Below are positions 47,196 to 55,424 of a stretch of DNA of 64,000 bases, in pieces. This stretch comes from RYN-133 sp963785425. Its GTDB lineage: Bacteria; Actinomycetota; Actinomycetes; Mycobacteriales; Jatrophihabitantaceae. The position numbers and the translations under genes were made by a program. The stretch covers positions 1,007,727 through 1,071,726 of the forward strand of contig CAWAVG010000002.1 in the NCBI GenBank assembly GCA_963785425.1, written 5' to 3'. The notes beneath the pieces were generated by a model. It did no database searches and had not been told where the DNA came from. It saw nothing but the letters and a program-made list of their open reading frames with translations. Within the stretch, counting starts at the first letter, position 1. Every line of letters starts with the position of its first letter.

Positions 47196-48329
47196 GTGCC
47201 GGTGCCGCTGCCCGCCGACTCGGCGGCCGACCTCACGCCGCCCGACCGGGACGAGGCGCTGTTGGTGCACCGTGGCATCCTCGCCGCAGCCGAGCCACTC
47301 GGTGGTCCGACCTCGTTGCAACGCATCCTCGCTGCCTCGATCACACGGTCGCTGACCGGATTCGACGCCCTCGACACGGCGCCGCCGCCGATCGGAGCGA
47401 CCGAGTTCGCCGAGCTGCTGCGCGCACGCAACTCCGCCTTCCGCACGCGCGTGCTGCAGATGATGCTGCTCACCGCGCTCGTGCTGCACCCGATGCCACC
47501 CGAGGTCGGTGCGCGGCTGCGCGCGTTCGCCGACGAACTCGAGGTGCACGACGACCTCATCGACGTCGCCGAGGCCTACGCGTCCGGGTCGCTCGACCTC
47601 GCCGCCGCCGACTTCGCCCGCAACGGCTACCTCGCCTCGGTCGACCCCGCCCGCATCAAGGCGCTGCACGCCACCGCTCTCGCCCAGGCCTGGGAGACCT
47701 CGACCGACGATCCGCAACTGGCCGGCCTTTGGTCGTCACTGGAGGAGCTCACGCCGGACACGCTCGGACGCGGCGTCGCCGACTTCTACCGAGACCGCGG
47801 GTTCGTCTACCCGGGCCTGGTCGGATCCGCGCCGCCGACCCTCGCCCAACACGACTGGGTGCACGTCCTTGCCGGTTACGGCACCACGCTGGAGGGCGAG
47901 CTCGAGGTCTTCGGCTTCATCGCCCGGGCCAACGACGACCCGCGCGGGTTCAGCCTGCTCGCGATGGTCGTGTCCTTGTTCGAGACCGGCGACCTGGCCA
48001 GCGGGGCCGGTCTGTTCGAGGCCGACCCCGGCCATCTGAGCACCGCCGGCGCGGCGCAGCGCCTCGCGGACTCGATGCGGCGTGCCGCGCTGATGCCCGG
48101 TAGCACCGACTTCCTCGCCTACGACTGGTTCGCGGTCGCCGACCGTCCGCTCGCGGTCGTGCGGCACGAGCTCGGACTGCCGGCGAAGAGCGCCTCGGCG
48201 ATCACCGCAGGATCGGCCGGACCGTGGGAGGTCGGTGGAATCACGCCGAACCAGCTCGCCGCAGCCGCGAAGCACGCGCAGGCCACCGGCGTCGAGTACG
48301 CGCCGTGGCGGCCCGATCCGGAGCGCTGA
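47196..48329 (+). CDS. Unknown protein with a Coq4-like HDxxH-x11-E motif
   Basis: About 377 residues, GTG start 7 bases after the pgl stop, so probably in the same transcript. The N-terminal half is helical (SLQRILAASITRSLTG, then VLQMMLLTALVLHPMP). The second half contains QHDWVHVLAGYGTTLEGELE, which spells the metal-binding pattern HDxxH followed eleven residues later by Glu, as in Coq4 ubiquinone-synthesis proteins. Actinobacteria normally use menaquinone, so a ubiquinone role is unlikely. Function unknown; the Coq4 link rests on the motif and local context only. Confidence 0.6.
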   Translation: MPVPLPADSAADLTPPDRDEALLVHRGILAAAEPLGGPTSLQRILAASITRSLTGFDALDTAPPPIGATEFAELLRARNSAFRTRVLQMMLLTALVLHPMPPEVGARLRAFADELEVHDDLIDVAEAYASGSLDLAAADFARNGYLASVDPARIKALHATALAQAWETSTDDPQLAGLWSSLEELTPDTLGRGVADFYRDRGFVYPGLVGSAPPTLAQHDWVHVLAGYGTTLEGELEVFGFIARANDDPRGFSLLAMVVSLFETGDLASGAGLFEADPGHLSTAGAAQRLADSMRRAALMPGSTDFLAYDWFAVADRPLAVVRHELGLPAKSASAITAGSAGPWEVGGITPNQLAAAAKHAQATGVEYAPWRPDPER

Positions 48330-48422
48330 CAAGCCGGCTCCCGACCTGTTTGCGCCCAGCGCGAACGTCCCTCGCCTCATCGGCGAAACGCGGGAGACTC
48401 GGCGAGCGATGATCAAGTCTCG

Positions 48423-49693
48423 ATGAGCGGCTCCCCTTGCCGTTCCTCCGATTCTGGGCTTCCGATGCGCTCACCTCCGCGGGTGACGGGTTCACCCTGG
48501 TCGCGGCCCCGCTGCTGCTAGTCACGCTGACCTCGAGCCCGGTGCTGATCGCCGGCGGGGTGTTTGCCGCGCAGATCCCGTGGTTGCTTTTCGGCCTGCG
48601 AGCCGGTGCCATCGTCGACCGCGTCGACCGCCGCAGACTGATAATGGCCGTCGACTCGGTGCGCACGGCGCTGATGGCGGTGCTGGCGGTCACCGTCGCG
48701 ACCGGGGCGGCGAACGTCGCTCTCGTCTATGTGTTGCTGTTCGCAAGCGGCGTCGGCGACACCATGGTGATGACGGCCGGCATGTCGTTCGTGCCCTCGC
48801 TCGTTCCGCGGCCCCTGATCACTCGCGCGTACTCGCGCATCATCGCCACCCGGCTGGTCGGGGCGTCCCTGCTGGCCAGGCCGATCGGGGCGTGGCTGTT
48901 CACCCGTGACCCGTCGGTGCCGTTCGTCGTCGACGCCGCGTCGTTCCTCGGCGGGGTCTTCCTGCTGATCCGGGTGCCCAGCCCGCGGACACCCGCGCCC
49001 GGCACCCTCGCCGACGGCGGTGATGACGGTGGCGGTGATGGTGGCGGTGATGGTGGCGGTGATGGTGGCGGTGATGGTGGCGGCGTGCGCAGCGGGATGC
49101 GGCTGCTGTGGCGCGACCGGGTACTGCGGGTGCTGGCGATGTGCATCTTCGTCATGAACGTGACGTTGAGCGCCACGATGGCCGTGCTGGTGATCTACGC
49201 CGGCGAGCGGCTCGGCATCGGCGCGACCGGTTACGGCCTGCTCGGTGCGTCGATCGCCGTCGGTGGGCTCGTCGGCACCGTGGTGGTGAACCCGCTCCTG
49301 GCGCGGTTCGGCACACGCACGTTGCTCGTCGTCGGTCTGGCGATCGAGTGCGGCACGCAGTTGACCCTGGCGGTGACTACGTGGGCCTGGCTCGCTGCGG
49401 TCGTGCTCGCCGTCTTCGGGGTGCACGGGTCGGTGTGGAGCGTGCTGACGGTGAGCCTGCGGGCGCACCGCGTGGCCGACGAGGTGCGCGGCAGGGTCAG
49501 CTCCGCGTACACGGTGCTTTCGGTCAGCGGGTCGGCGATAGGCGCGCTGCTGGGCGGCGCGCTGGTCGAACTCGGCGGCATCACCGCGCCGATGTGGTTC
49601 GGTGCCGCGTGCGTGGCCGGCGTGTTCGCACTCGCGTTGCCGAACCTGCGCAAGGACGAGGTGCAGCTCGAGACGGCCACCGGCAGTCGGTGA
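48423..49693 (+). CDS. MFS transporter with a 12-bp repeat-encoded linker; frameshift near the start
   Basis: About 423 residues. Twelve hydrophobic segments; RAGAIVDRVDRRRLIM is the loop-2/3 motif. The central cytoplasmic loop is a Gly/Asp repeat encoded by a 12-bp tandem array. The conserved N-terminus should read MSGSP-LPFLRFWASD from the ATG at 48423, but that frame breaks in the C-run at 48433-48436, where one base is missing. Without it the only in-frame start is the TTG at 48437. Macrolide-efflux-like members are related, but the substrate is unknown. Confidence 0.75.
49031..49078 (+). repeat. Coding 12-bp tandem repeat (GGCGGTGATGGT)n
   Basis: Four perfect units with degenerate copies on both sides (about 49,017-49,084). 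They encode repeated Gly-Gly-Asp-Gly in the central loop of the MFS transporter. The unit is a multiple of three, so copy-number change would keep the frame. Confidence 0.85.
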
Positions 49694-49711
49694 CGGTGAC
49701 GGTGCGGCCCG

Positions 49712-50056
49712 TCAGGACTCGCCGCGGCGCGCCTTCAGCTTGGCCAGCGCCTCGTCGAGCAACGCCGCGCCGTCGGAATCGCTGCGCCGTTCCTTCACGT
49801 AGGCGAGGTGGGTCTTGTACGGCTCGTTGCGAGGGGCGTTCGGAGGTGCGTCCTCCGCGCGGCCGGCCGGGTAACCACACTTGGGACAGTCCCACGTATC
49901 GGGAAGCACTGCGTCGACCGCGAAAGCGGGCCGCACCTCGTGCCCGTTCGCGCAGAAGAACGACACGCGTTGCCGCGGAGCGGTCTCGCCGCGCTCCTTC
50001 TCACCCATGGGACCGGCACCGACTCGGCTGCCGCGGATGGCATTGCCACCAGCCAC
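49712..50056 (-). CDS. rbpA: RNA polymerase-binding protein RbpA
   Basis: 114 residues. Actinobacterial activator that binds RNA polymerase and the principal sigma factors. The N-terminal tail AIRGSRVGAGPMGE and the core with two Cys pairs (FFCANGH, WDCPKCGYPAG) are diagnostic; the C-terminal sigma-interaction helix follows (THLAYVKERRSD). GTG start at 50056 with AGGAG 7 bases upstream. Confidence 0.93.
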   Translation of the reverse strand: MAGGNAIRGSRVGAGPMGEKERGETAPRQRVSFFCANGHEVRPAFAVDAVLPDTWDCPKCGYPAGRAEDAPPNAPRNEPYKTHLAYVKERRSDSDGAALLDEALAKLKARRGES

Positions 50057-50119
50057 GTTGTTACTCCTGAGCTTTTTTCGAGAGTGGGATGTTGACTGAC
50101 TTACGGGGGTTGGTGGGGG

Positions 50120-50353
50120 CTATGCGTTCTTGTAGAGCAGGCCGAGACCGATGATGCAGATCGTCCAGACCACACCGGCGATGACCGTGAGCCGGTCGAG
50201 GTTGCGTTCCACCACCGATGATCCGGACAGGTTCGAGTAGAACGATCCCCCGAGCATCGAGGACAGGCCACCGCCCTTGCCGCGGTGCAGCAGGACGAGC
50301 ACCACGAGCAACAGGCTCGCGATGATGAGCACGATCGACAGCATCAGGATCAT
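50120..50353 (-). CDS. secG: Preprotein translocase subunit SecG
   Basis: 77 residues, two hydrophobic segments (ILMLSIVLIIASLLLVVLVLL and the C-terminal VIAGVVWTICIIGLGLLY, each shortened here to its ends) flanking KGGGLSSMLGG, the SecG loop. It lies 57 bases after tpiA in the usual glycolysis-secG arrangement. Confidence 0.92.
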   Translation of the reverse strand: MILMLSIVLIIASLLLVVLVLLHRGKGGGLSSMLGGSFYSNLSGSSVVERNLDRLTVIAGVVWTICIIGLGLLYKNA

Positions 50354-50410
50354 CTAGAAGTGCCTCAGTGTGTTCGGGGAGTGCATCGGCCCCCCAGAAT
50401 ACCGACAGGT

Positions 50411-51268
50411 CTACCGTTTGCCCTTCACGGGCCGGGCGGCGAGGCAGATTCCGGCGAATTCCTCGGCCTCCAGGCTTGCTCCGCCGACCAGCGCGCCGTC
50501 GATGTCGGGCTTGGCGAGGATCTCGCCGGCGTTGGTGGCCTTAACCGATCCGCCGTACAGGATGCGCACGCGGTCGGACAGTGCGGGCGAGTACAACTCC
50601 CCCAGCCGGGCCCGCAGCGCCGCGCACACCTCCTGCGCATCGTCGGGTGTCGCCACCTTGCCGGTGCCGATCGCCCACACCGGCTCGTAGGCGATCACGA
50701 TCGACTCGGCCTGCTCGGCGGTGATCCCGGCCAACGCGCCCGCGAGCTGTCCGCTGCAGTGCGGCACGTGACCACCCTGCTCGCGCACGTCCTCGCCCTC
50801 GCCGACGCAGACGATCGGGGTGATGCCGTTGCGGTAGGCAGCCTTCGCCTTCGCGTTCACGGTGGCGTCGTCCTCGCCGTGGTACTGGCGCCGCTCGCTG
50901 TGGCCGACGGTCACGTACCGGCAGCCGAGCTTCGCGAGCATCACGCCGCTGATGTCACCGGTGTAGGCACCCGAATCCTGCGGCGACAGGTCCTGGGCGC
51001 CGTATTCGATGAGGAGGCTGTCGCCGTCGATGAGCGTCTGCACGCTGCGGATGTCGACGAACGGCGGCAGCACCGCGACCTGGACGGTGTGGAAGAGCTC
51101 TTCCTTGAGGCTGAACGCCAGCTTCTGCACCAACGCGATGGCCTCGAGGTGGTTGAGGTTCATCTTCCAGTTGCCCGCGATCAGCGGCTTGCGCCCCTCG
51201 AACGGCGGGATCGGCTTGGTCGCTGTGGCGTTGTAGGTGCCCTGCGGGGGACGGAGGAACTTCGGCAT
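50411..51268 (-). CDS. tpiA: Triosephosphate isomerase
   Basis: 285 residues. Interconverts dihydroxyacetone phosphate and glyceraldehyde 3-phosphate. Seen: AGNWKMN with the catalytic Lys, VTVGHSERRQY with the catalytic His, AYEPVWAIGTGK with the catalytic Glu and loop 6, and ILYGGSVKATNAGEI. An N-terminal extension of about 28 residues precedes RKPLIAGNWKMN; a start closer to the core is possible. The ATG overlaps the pgk stop by one base. Confidence 0.95.
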   Translation of the reverse strand: MPKFLRPPQGTYNATATKPIPPFEGRKPLIAGNWKMNLNHLEAIALVQKLAFSLKEELFHTVQVAVLPPFVDIRSVQTLIDGDSLLIEYGAQDLSPQDSGAYTGDISGVMLAKLGCRYVTVGHSERRQYHGEDDATVNAKAKAAYRNGITPIVCVGEGEDVREQGGHVPHCSGQLAGALAGITAEQAESIVIAYEPVWAIGTGKVATPDDAQEVCAALRARLGELYSPALSDRVRILYGGSVKATNAGEILAKPDIDGALVGGASLEAEEFAGICLAARPVKGKR

Positions 51269-52473
51269 CAGTCGCCCAGCACCGCGACACCGGGCAGCGT
51301 CTTGCCCTCGAGGTATTCCAGCGACGCACCGCCGCCCGTCGAGATGTGCCCGAAGCAGTTCGGGTCGAGGCCGAGCGCACGCACAGCCGCTGCCGAGTCG
51401 CCGCCGCCGACCACCGAGAGGCCGTCGACCGCCGCGACCGCCTCGGCGACACCGCGCGTGCCCGCCGCGAACGGCGCGACCTCGAACACGCCCATGGGCC
51501 CGTTCCAGAAGACGGTCCGGGCATCCTTCAGGGCCGCTCCGAACGCCGACACGGTCTCGGGCCCGATGTCGAGCCCCTTCGTACCGGCCGGAATCGCGTC
51601 GGCCGCGACCGTGTCGGTCTCGGCGTCGTCGCTGATGTCGCGCGCCACGACGATGTCGGCCGGAAGCACGATCTTGTCGCCGCTCTCGGCGAGGAACCGC
51701 CTGCAGTTGTCGACCTGGTCGTCCTCGAGCAACGAGTCACCGACCTCGTGTCCCTGTGCCTTGAGGAACGTGAAGCACATCCCGCCGCCGACGAGCAGCC
51801 GGTCGACCTTCGGCAGCAGCGACTCGATGACCGCCAGCTTGTCGCTGACCTTCGAACCGCCGAGCACGACCACGTAGGGACGCTTGGTGTCGCCGGTGAG
51901 TTCGCGCAGCACTGTGACCTCGTCGCGGACGAGGTCGCCGCAGTAGGCGGGAAGCAGCGTGGCGATGTCGTACACCGACGCGTGCTTGCGGTGGACGGCG
52001 CCGAACGCGTCCTCGACGAATACTCCGCCCTCGTCGTCGCCGCCGGTGAGGACCTCCAGGCAGCGGGCGAACTCGTGGCGCTCGTGGTCGTCCTTGCTCG
52101 TCTCGCCGGGGTTGAACCGCACGTTCTCGAGCAGCAGGATCTCGCCGTCCTTCAGATCCTGCGCCAGCATGCGGGCGCTCGACCCGACGGTGTCCAGCGC
52201 GAACTCGACCGGGCGTCCCAGCAGCTGGGCGAGGCGGTCGGCGACGGGGCTCAGGCTGTACTTCGGGTCGGGCTCGCCCTCGGGCCGGCCGAGGTGCGCA
52301 GCGACGATCACCCGGGCGCCGTGGTCGAGCAGCTTGGTCAGCACGGGCAGCGAGGCGCGCACGCGCCCGTCGTCGGCGACCTTTCCGTCCTTGATCGGGA
52401 CGTTGAGGTCGGAGCGTACGAGCACGCGCCGTCCCTTGACCCCGTGCTTGACCAGCTCGTCCAGCGTTCTCAT
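51268..52473 (-). CDS. pgk: Phosphoglycerate kinase
   Basis: 401 residues. Makes ATP from 1,3-bisphosphoglycerate. Seen: RVLVRSDLNVPIKDG, AAHLGRPEG, LLLENVRFNPGE, VVLGGSKVSDKL and the nucleotide loop VVGGGDSAAAVRALG. It starts 19 bases after the gap stop; one transcript gap-pgk-tpiA-secG is likely. Confidence 0.96.
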   Translation of the reverse strand: MRTLDELVKHGVKGRRVLVRSDLNVPIKDGKVADDGRVRASLPVLTKLLDHGARVIVAAHLGRPEGEPDPKYSLSPVADRLAQLLGRPVEFALDTVGSSARMLAQDLKDGEILLLENVRFNPGETSKDDHERHEFARCLEVLTGGDDEGGVFVEDAFGAVHRKHASVYDIATLLPAYCGDLVRDEVTVLRELTGDTKRPYVVVLGGSKVSDKLAVIESLLPKVDRLLVGGGMCFTFLKAQGHEVGDSLLEDDQVDNCRRFLAESGDKIVLPADIVVARDISDDAETDTVAADAIPAGTKGLDIGPETVSAFGAALKDARTVFWNGPMGVFEVAPFAAGTRGVAEAVAAVDGLSVVGGGDSAAAVRALGLDPNCFGHISTGGGASLEYLEGKTLPGVAVLGD

Positions 52474-52492
52474 GCCGACACCGCCGCTGGCA

Positions 52493-53497
52493 TCAGAGGC
52501 TTGCCCCGACCAGTGCGGTGAGGTCGACGAGGCGGTTGGAGTAGCCCCATTCGTTGTCGTACCACCCGACGACCTTGACCTGGTTGCCGATCACCTTCGT
52601 CAGGCCGGCGTCGAAGATGCACGACGCGGGGTCGGTGACGATGTCGGAACTCACGATCGGGTCGTCGGTGTAGGTGAGGATGCCCTTGAGCGGTCCGTCG
52701 GCAGCGGCCTGGTAGGCCGACTTCACCTCGTCGACGCTGGTGTCCCGGCCCACCGTCACCGTCAGGTCGGTCGCCGAGCCCGTCGGGACGGGCACGCGCA
52801 GCGCGTAGCCGTCGAGCTTGCCCTTGAGCCCCGGCAGCACGAGCCCGATCGCCTTGGCCGCACCGGTGCTGGTCGGGACGATGTTGATTGCTGCTGCCCG
52901 TGCCCGGCGCAGGTCCTTGTGCGGACCGTCCTGCAGGTTCTGGTCCTGCGTGTAGGCGTGGATGGTCGTCATCAGGCCGCGCTCGATGCCGAGGGTGTCG
53001 TCGAGCACCTTCGCCAGCGGGCCGAGGCAGTTCGTCGTGCACGAGGCGTTCGAGATGATCGTGTGTTTCGCCGCGTCGTAGTCGCCGTCGTTGACACCCA
53101 TGACGATCGTGACGTCCTCGTCGCTGGCGGGCGCGGAGATGATCACCTTCTTCGCACCGGCGTCGACGTGCTTCCTGGCGTCGGCAGCCTTGGTGAAGAA
53201 GCCGGTCGACTCGATCACGACGTCGACGCCGAGATCGCCCCATGGCAGGTTCGCCGGGTCACGCTCGGCGAGGATCTTGATGTCGGTGCTGCCGACCGAG
53301 ATGCCGTCGTCGGTGGCGCGCACTTCTGCCGGGAAGCGGCCGAGAATGCTGTCGTACTTCAGCAGGTGCGCCATGGTCTGCTTGTCGCCGAGATCATTCG
53401 CGGCGACGAGTTCGAGGTCGGCACCCGCTGCGGTGAGGGCGCGAAAATAGTTACGGCCGATCCGGCCGAAGCCGTTGATTCCCACACGTACGGTCAC
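52493..53497 (-). CDS. gap: Glyceraldehyde-3-phosphate dehydrogenase, type I
   Basis: 334 residues. RVGINGFGRIGRN is the NAD-binding start, ISNASCTTNCLGPLAKV holds the catalytic Cys, and WYDNEWGYSNRL closes the enzyme. The GTG at 53497 has GAGGAG upstream. An 18-bp perfect palindrome and a TAGGGT -10-like element lie about 40-65 bases upstream. First gene of the glycolytic operon. Confidence 0.96.
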   Translation of the reverse strand: MTVRVGINGFGRIGRNYFRALTAAGADLELVAANDLGDKQTMAHLLKYDSILGRFPAEVRATDDGISVGSTDIKILAERDPANLPWGDLGVDVVIESTGFFTKAADARKHVDAGAKKVIISAPASDEDVTIVMGVNDGDYDAAKHTIISNASCTTNCLGPLAKVLDDTLGIERGLMTTIHAYTQDQNLQDGPHKDLRRARAAAINIVPTSTGAAKAIGLVLPGLKGKLDGYALRVPVPTGSATDLTVTVGRDTSVDEVKSAYQAAADGPLKGILTYTDDPIVSSDIVTDPASCIFDAGLTKVIGNQVKVVGWYDNEWGYSNRLVDLTALVGASL

Positions 53498-53546
53498 TGC
53501 GTCTGCTCCTCGCACTGGTACTGGAACTCAGTGCGACCCTATCCAA

Positions 53547-53564
53547 TCCGGCGCGCGCGCCGGA
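53547..53564. promoter_or_regulatory. 18-bp perfect palindrome upstream of gap
   Basis: TCCGGCGCGCGCGCCGGA is identical on both strands. On the minus strand it lies just upstream of TAGGGT (53541-53536), a possible -10 element, so it occupies the -35 position of the gap promoter. It could bind a repressor or simply form a hairpin. Confidence 0.45.
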
Positions 53565-53573
53565 CCACGCGCT

Positions 53574-53589
53574 GCTACCGGTCGGTAGC
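53574..53589. terminator. Short hairpin after the secreted-protein gene
   Basis: GCTACC and GGTAGC arms (53574-53579, 53584-53589) pair around a GGTC loop, starting two bases beyond the stop of the minus-strand secreted-protein gene (53592). It probably ends that transcript before the gap promoter. Confidence 0.5.
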
Positions 53590-53591
53590 GC

Positions 53592-54266
53592 TCAGGCGTG
53601 CATGCCGACGAGCCACACCTTTGCCACGTCGCGCGTGGTCAGCGAACCGCTTCCGCTGGACGGCGCGGTGCGCACCGTCCAGAGTCGGTGCGCGCGGTCG
53701 ATGCCCCAGTTCTTCGAGTTCATGGGGGCCCACACCGACTGGTTGTGCTGGCAGTAGTAGAACGCGCCGTAGTTCGGATGGCCCTGCAGCTCAGCGCCGG
53801 CACCGCCGTTGCGGATCGTGCAGTACGTGCCGTCGCCCAGGCGGAGCGCCAACGGACCGGGGACTCGGTACGGCAGCGTCTGTGCCATCGCACCGGAGCG
53901 TTTGATGCTGACGAGGTGCTTCGCGCGCGGGTCGCGTAGGCACAGCGTGCGGTGCGGTGTGCGCGACAGCCAGCACGCGACCGCGTACTCGCTGTCCGGA
54001 CTGCAGGCAAGGATGTCGCTGTCGACAGCCGCGGGCGACGACGACGGGAACGTGCAGTCGATCGAGGAATTGTTCTCGCGCGTCACCTGATAGCCGGGAG
54101 TGACCTTGGCCGACCAACTGACCGGCCGTACGACGACCTGGGCGGTGCTCGTCAGCGTGTGATGGCGGGCCGGTCCGGCGGCCGCGGCCGAGGTGAGCCC
54201 GGCGGTCGTCCCCGCCAGGGCGATGACGACGGCGACGACGCACCACAGCACCTTGGCGTTGCGCAT
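53592..54266 (-). CDS. Secreted protein of unknown function
   Basis: 224 residues. Signal peptide MRNAKVLWCVVAVVIALAG with a cleavage-like AAAAG near residue 30. The mature part has six or more cysteines in a CxxxxC-rich pattern (IDCTF, ILACSP, VACWLS, TLCLRD, TYCTI, YYCQH), suggesting a disulfide-bonded extracellular fold. No family recognised. It lies between whiA and gap, which are otherwise close neighbours in many relatives. Confidence 0.65.
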   Translation of the reverse strand: MRNAKVLWCVVAVVIALAGTTAGLTSAAAAGPARHHTLTSTAQVVVRPVSWSAKVTPGYQVTRENNSSIDCTFPSSSPAAVDSDILACSPDSEYAVACWLSRTPHRTLCLRDPRAKHLVSIKRSGAMAQTLPYRVPGPLALRLGDGTYCTIRNGGAGAELQGHPNYGAFYYCQHNQSVWAPMNSKNWGIDRAHRLWTVRTAPSSGSGSLTTRDVAKVWLVGMHA

Positions 54267-54370
54267 GGTTCCTCCCGACCGGGCGCAGCCCGGTGCGCGC
54301 CTCGAGAGCGAACTCTGCCACTGGCAAAGCCTGTCGTGCGGCAAGATTCCATCAAGCCCGCGCCTCCCGG

Positions 54371-54427
54371 CTTTGCCCCGCCGGCGTGAGCTGGACGGCG
54401 GCGTCGGCTCACATTCGCGGGGCAAAG
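54371..54427. repeat. Nested inverted repeat related to the CACCAGCGGGGAAA family
   Basis: Outer arms CTTTGCCCCGC / GCGGGGCAAAG (54371-54381 and 54417-54427) pair perfectly. Inner arms GTGAGC / GCTCAC (54386-54391 and 54407-54412) also pair. Arm sequence and size resemble the elements at 33,619-33,734 with C-to-G changes. It lies 16 bases beyond the whiA stop and may end that operon. Confidence 0.65.
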
Positions 54428-54443
54428 TGCTTTCCGCGGACGG

Positions 54444-55424
54444 TCAGGGGGCGAGCATCTCCGGGGTCACGGCCGACTCGGTGTCGGGGATGCCGAGGTC
54501 GGACGCGCGCTTGTCGGCCATCGCAAGCAGGCGCCGAATGCGTCCGGCCACCGCGTCCTTGGTCATCGGAGGTTCGGAGAGCGCGCCGAGTTCCTCGAGC
54601 GAGGCCTGCTTGTGCTCGATGCGCAGCCGGCCCGCCTGGAGCAGGTGGTCGGGGGCGTCGTCGGCGAGGATCTCGAGCGCGCGCTGCACCCGCGCTCCGG
54701 CAGCAACGGCCGCGCGTGCGGACCGACGCAGGTTGGCGTCGTCGAAGTTGGCGAGTCGGTTCGCCGTGGCACGGACCTCGCGGCGCATGCGCCGCTCCTC
54801 CCAGGCCAGGACGGACTCGTGCGCGCCGATCCGGGTGAGCAACGCACCGATCATGTCGCCGTCACGGACGACGACCCGATCGCTGCCCCGCACCTCGCGC
54901 GCCTTCGCCGAGATGCCGAGCCGTCGCCCGACACCGACGAGCGCGAGCGCGGCCTCCGGCGACGGGCAGGTGATCTCGAGTGCGCAGGCGCGGCCGGGCT
55001 CGGTCAGCGAACCGTGCGCGAGGAACGCGCCCCGCCAGGCCGCTTCGGCGTCGTGCACGCCGCCGGCCACGACGTGGTGCGGCAGGCCCTTGACCGGACG
55101 CCCGCGCAGGTCGACCAGACCCGACTGCCTCGCGAGGCCTTCACCGTCCTTGGTGACACGAATGAGGTAGCGGCTGCCCTTGCGCAACCCGCCGCCGGCG
55201 ACGATCTGCACCTCGGAGCCGTGGCCGAACACCTCGGCGATCTCCTTGCGGAGCCGGCGCGCGACCGAACCGGTGTCGAGTTCGGCTTCGATCACGATGT
55301 GGCCGCCGACGAGGTGCAGCGCCCCGGCGAAGCGGAGCATCGTGGCGAGTTCGGCCTTGCGCTCGGACGTTTTCGACACCGGAACCCGGCTCAGTTCATC
55401 CTTGACGTCTGCCGTCATCGCCAT
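54444..55424 (-). CDS. whiA: DNA-binding protein WhiA
   Basis: 326 residues. Two LAGLIDADG-like N-terminal domains (TSERKAELATMLRFAGALHL) and a C-terminal helix-turn-helix (LEELGALSEPPMTKDAVAGRIRRLLAMAD, shortened: KDAVAGRIRRLL) are diagnostic. A sporulation/cell-division regulator in streptomycetes, conserved across Gram-positives. The ATG overlaps the yvcK stop by 10 bases. Confidence 0.95.
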   Translation of the reverse strand: MAMTADVKDELSRVPVSKTSERKAELATMLRFAGALHLVGGHIVIEAELDTGSVARRLRKEIAEVFGHGSEVQIVAGGGLRKGSRYLIRVTKDGEGLARQSGLVDLRGRPVKGLPHHVVAGGVHDAEAAWRGAFLAHGSLTEPGRACALEITCPSPEAALALVGVGRRLGISAKAREVRGSDRVVVRDGDMIGALLTRIGAHESVLAWEERRMRREVRATANRLANFDDANLRRSARAAVAAGARVQRALEILADDAPDHLLQAGRLRIEHKQASLEELGALSEPPMTKDAVAGRIRRLLAMADKRASDLGIPDTESAVTPEMLAP

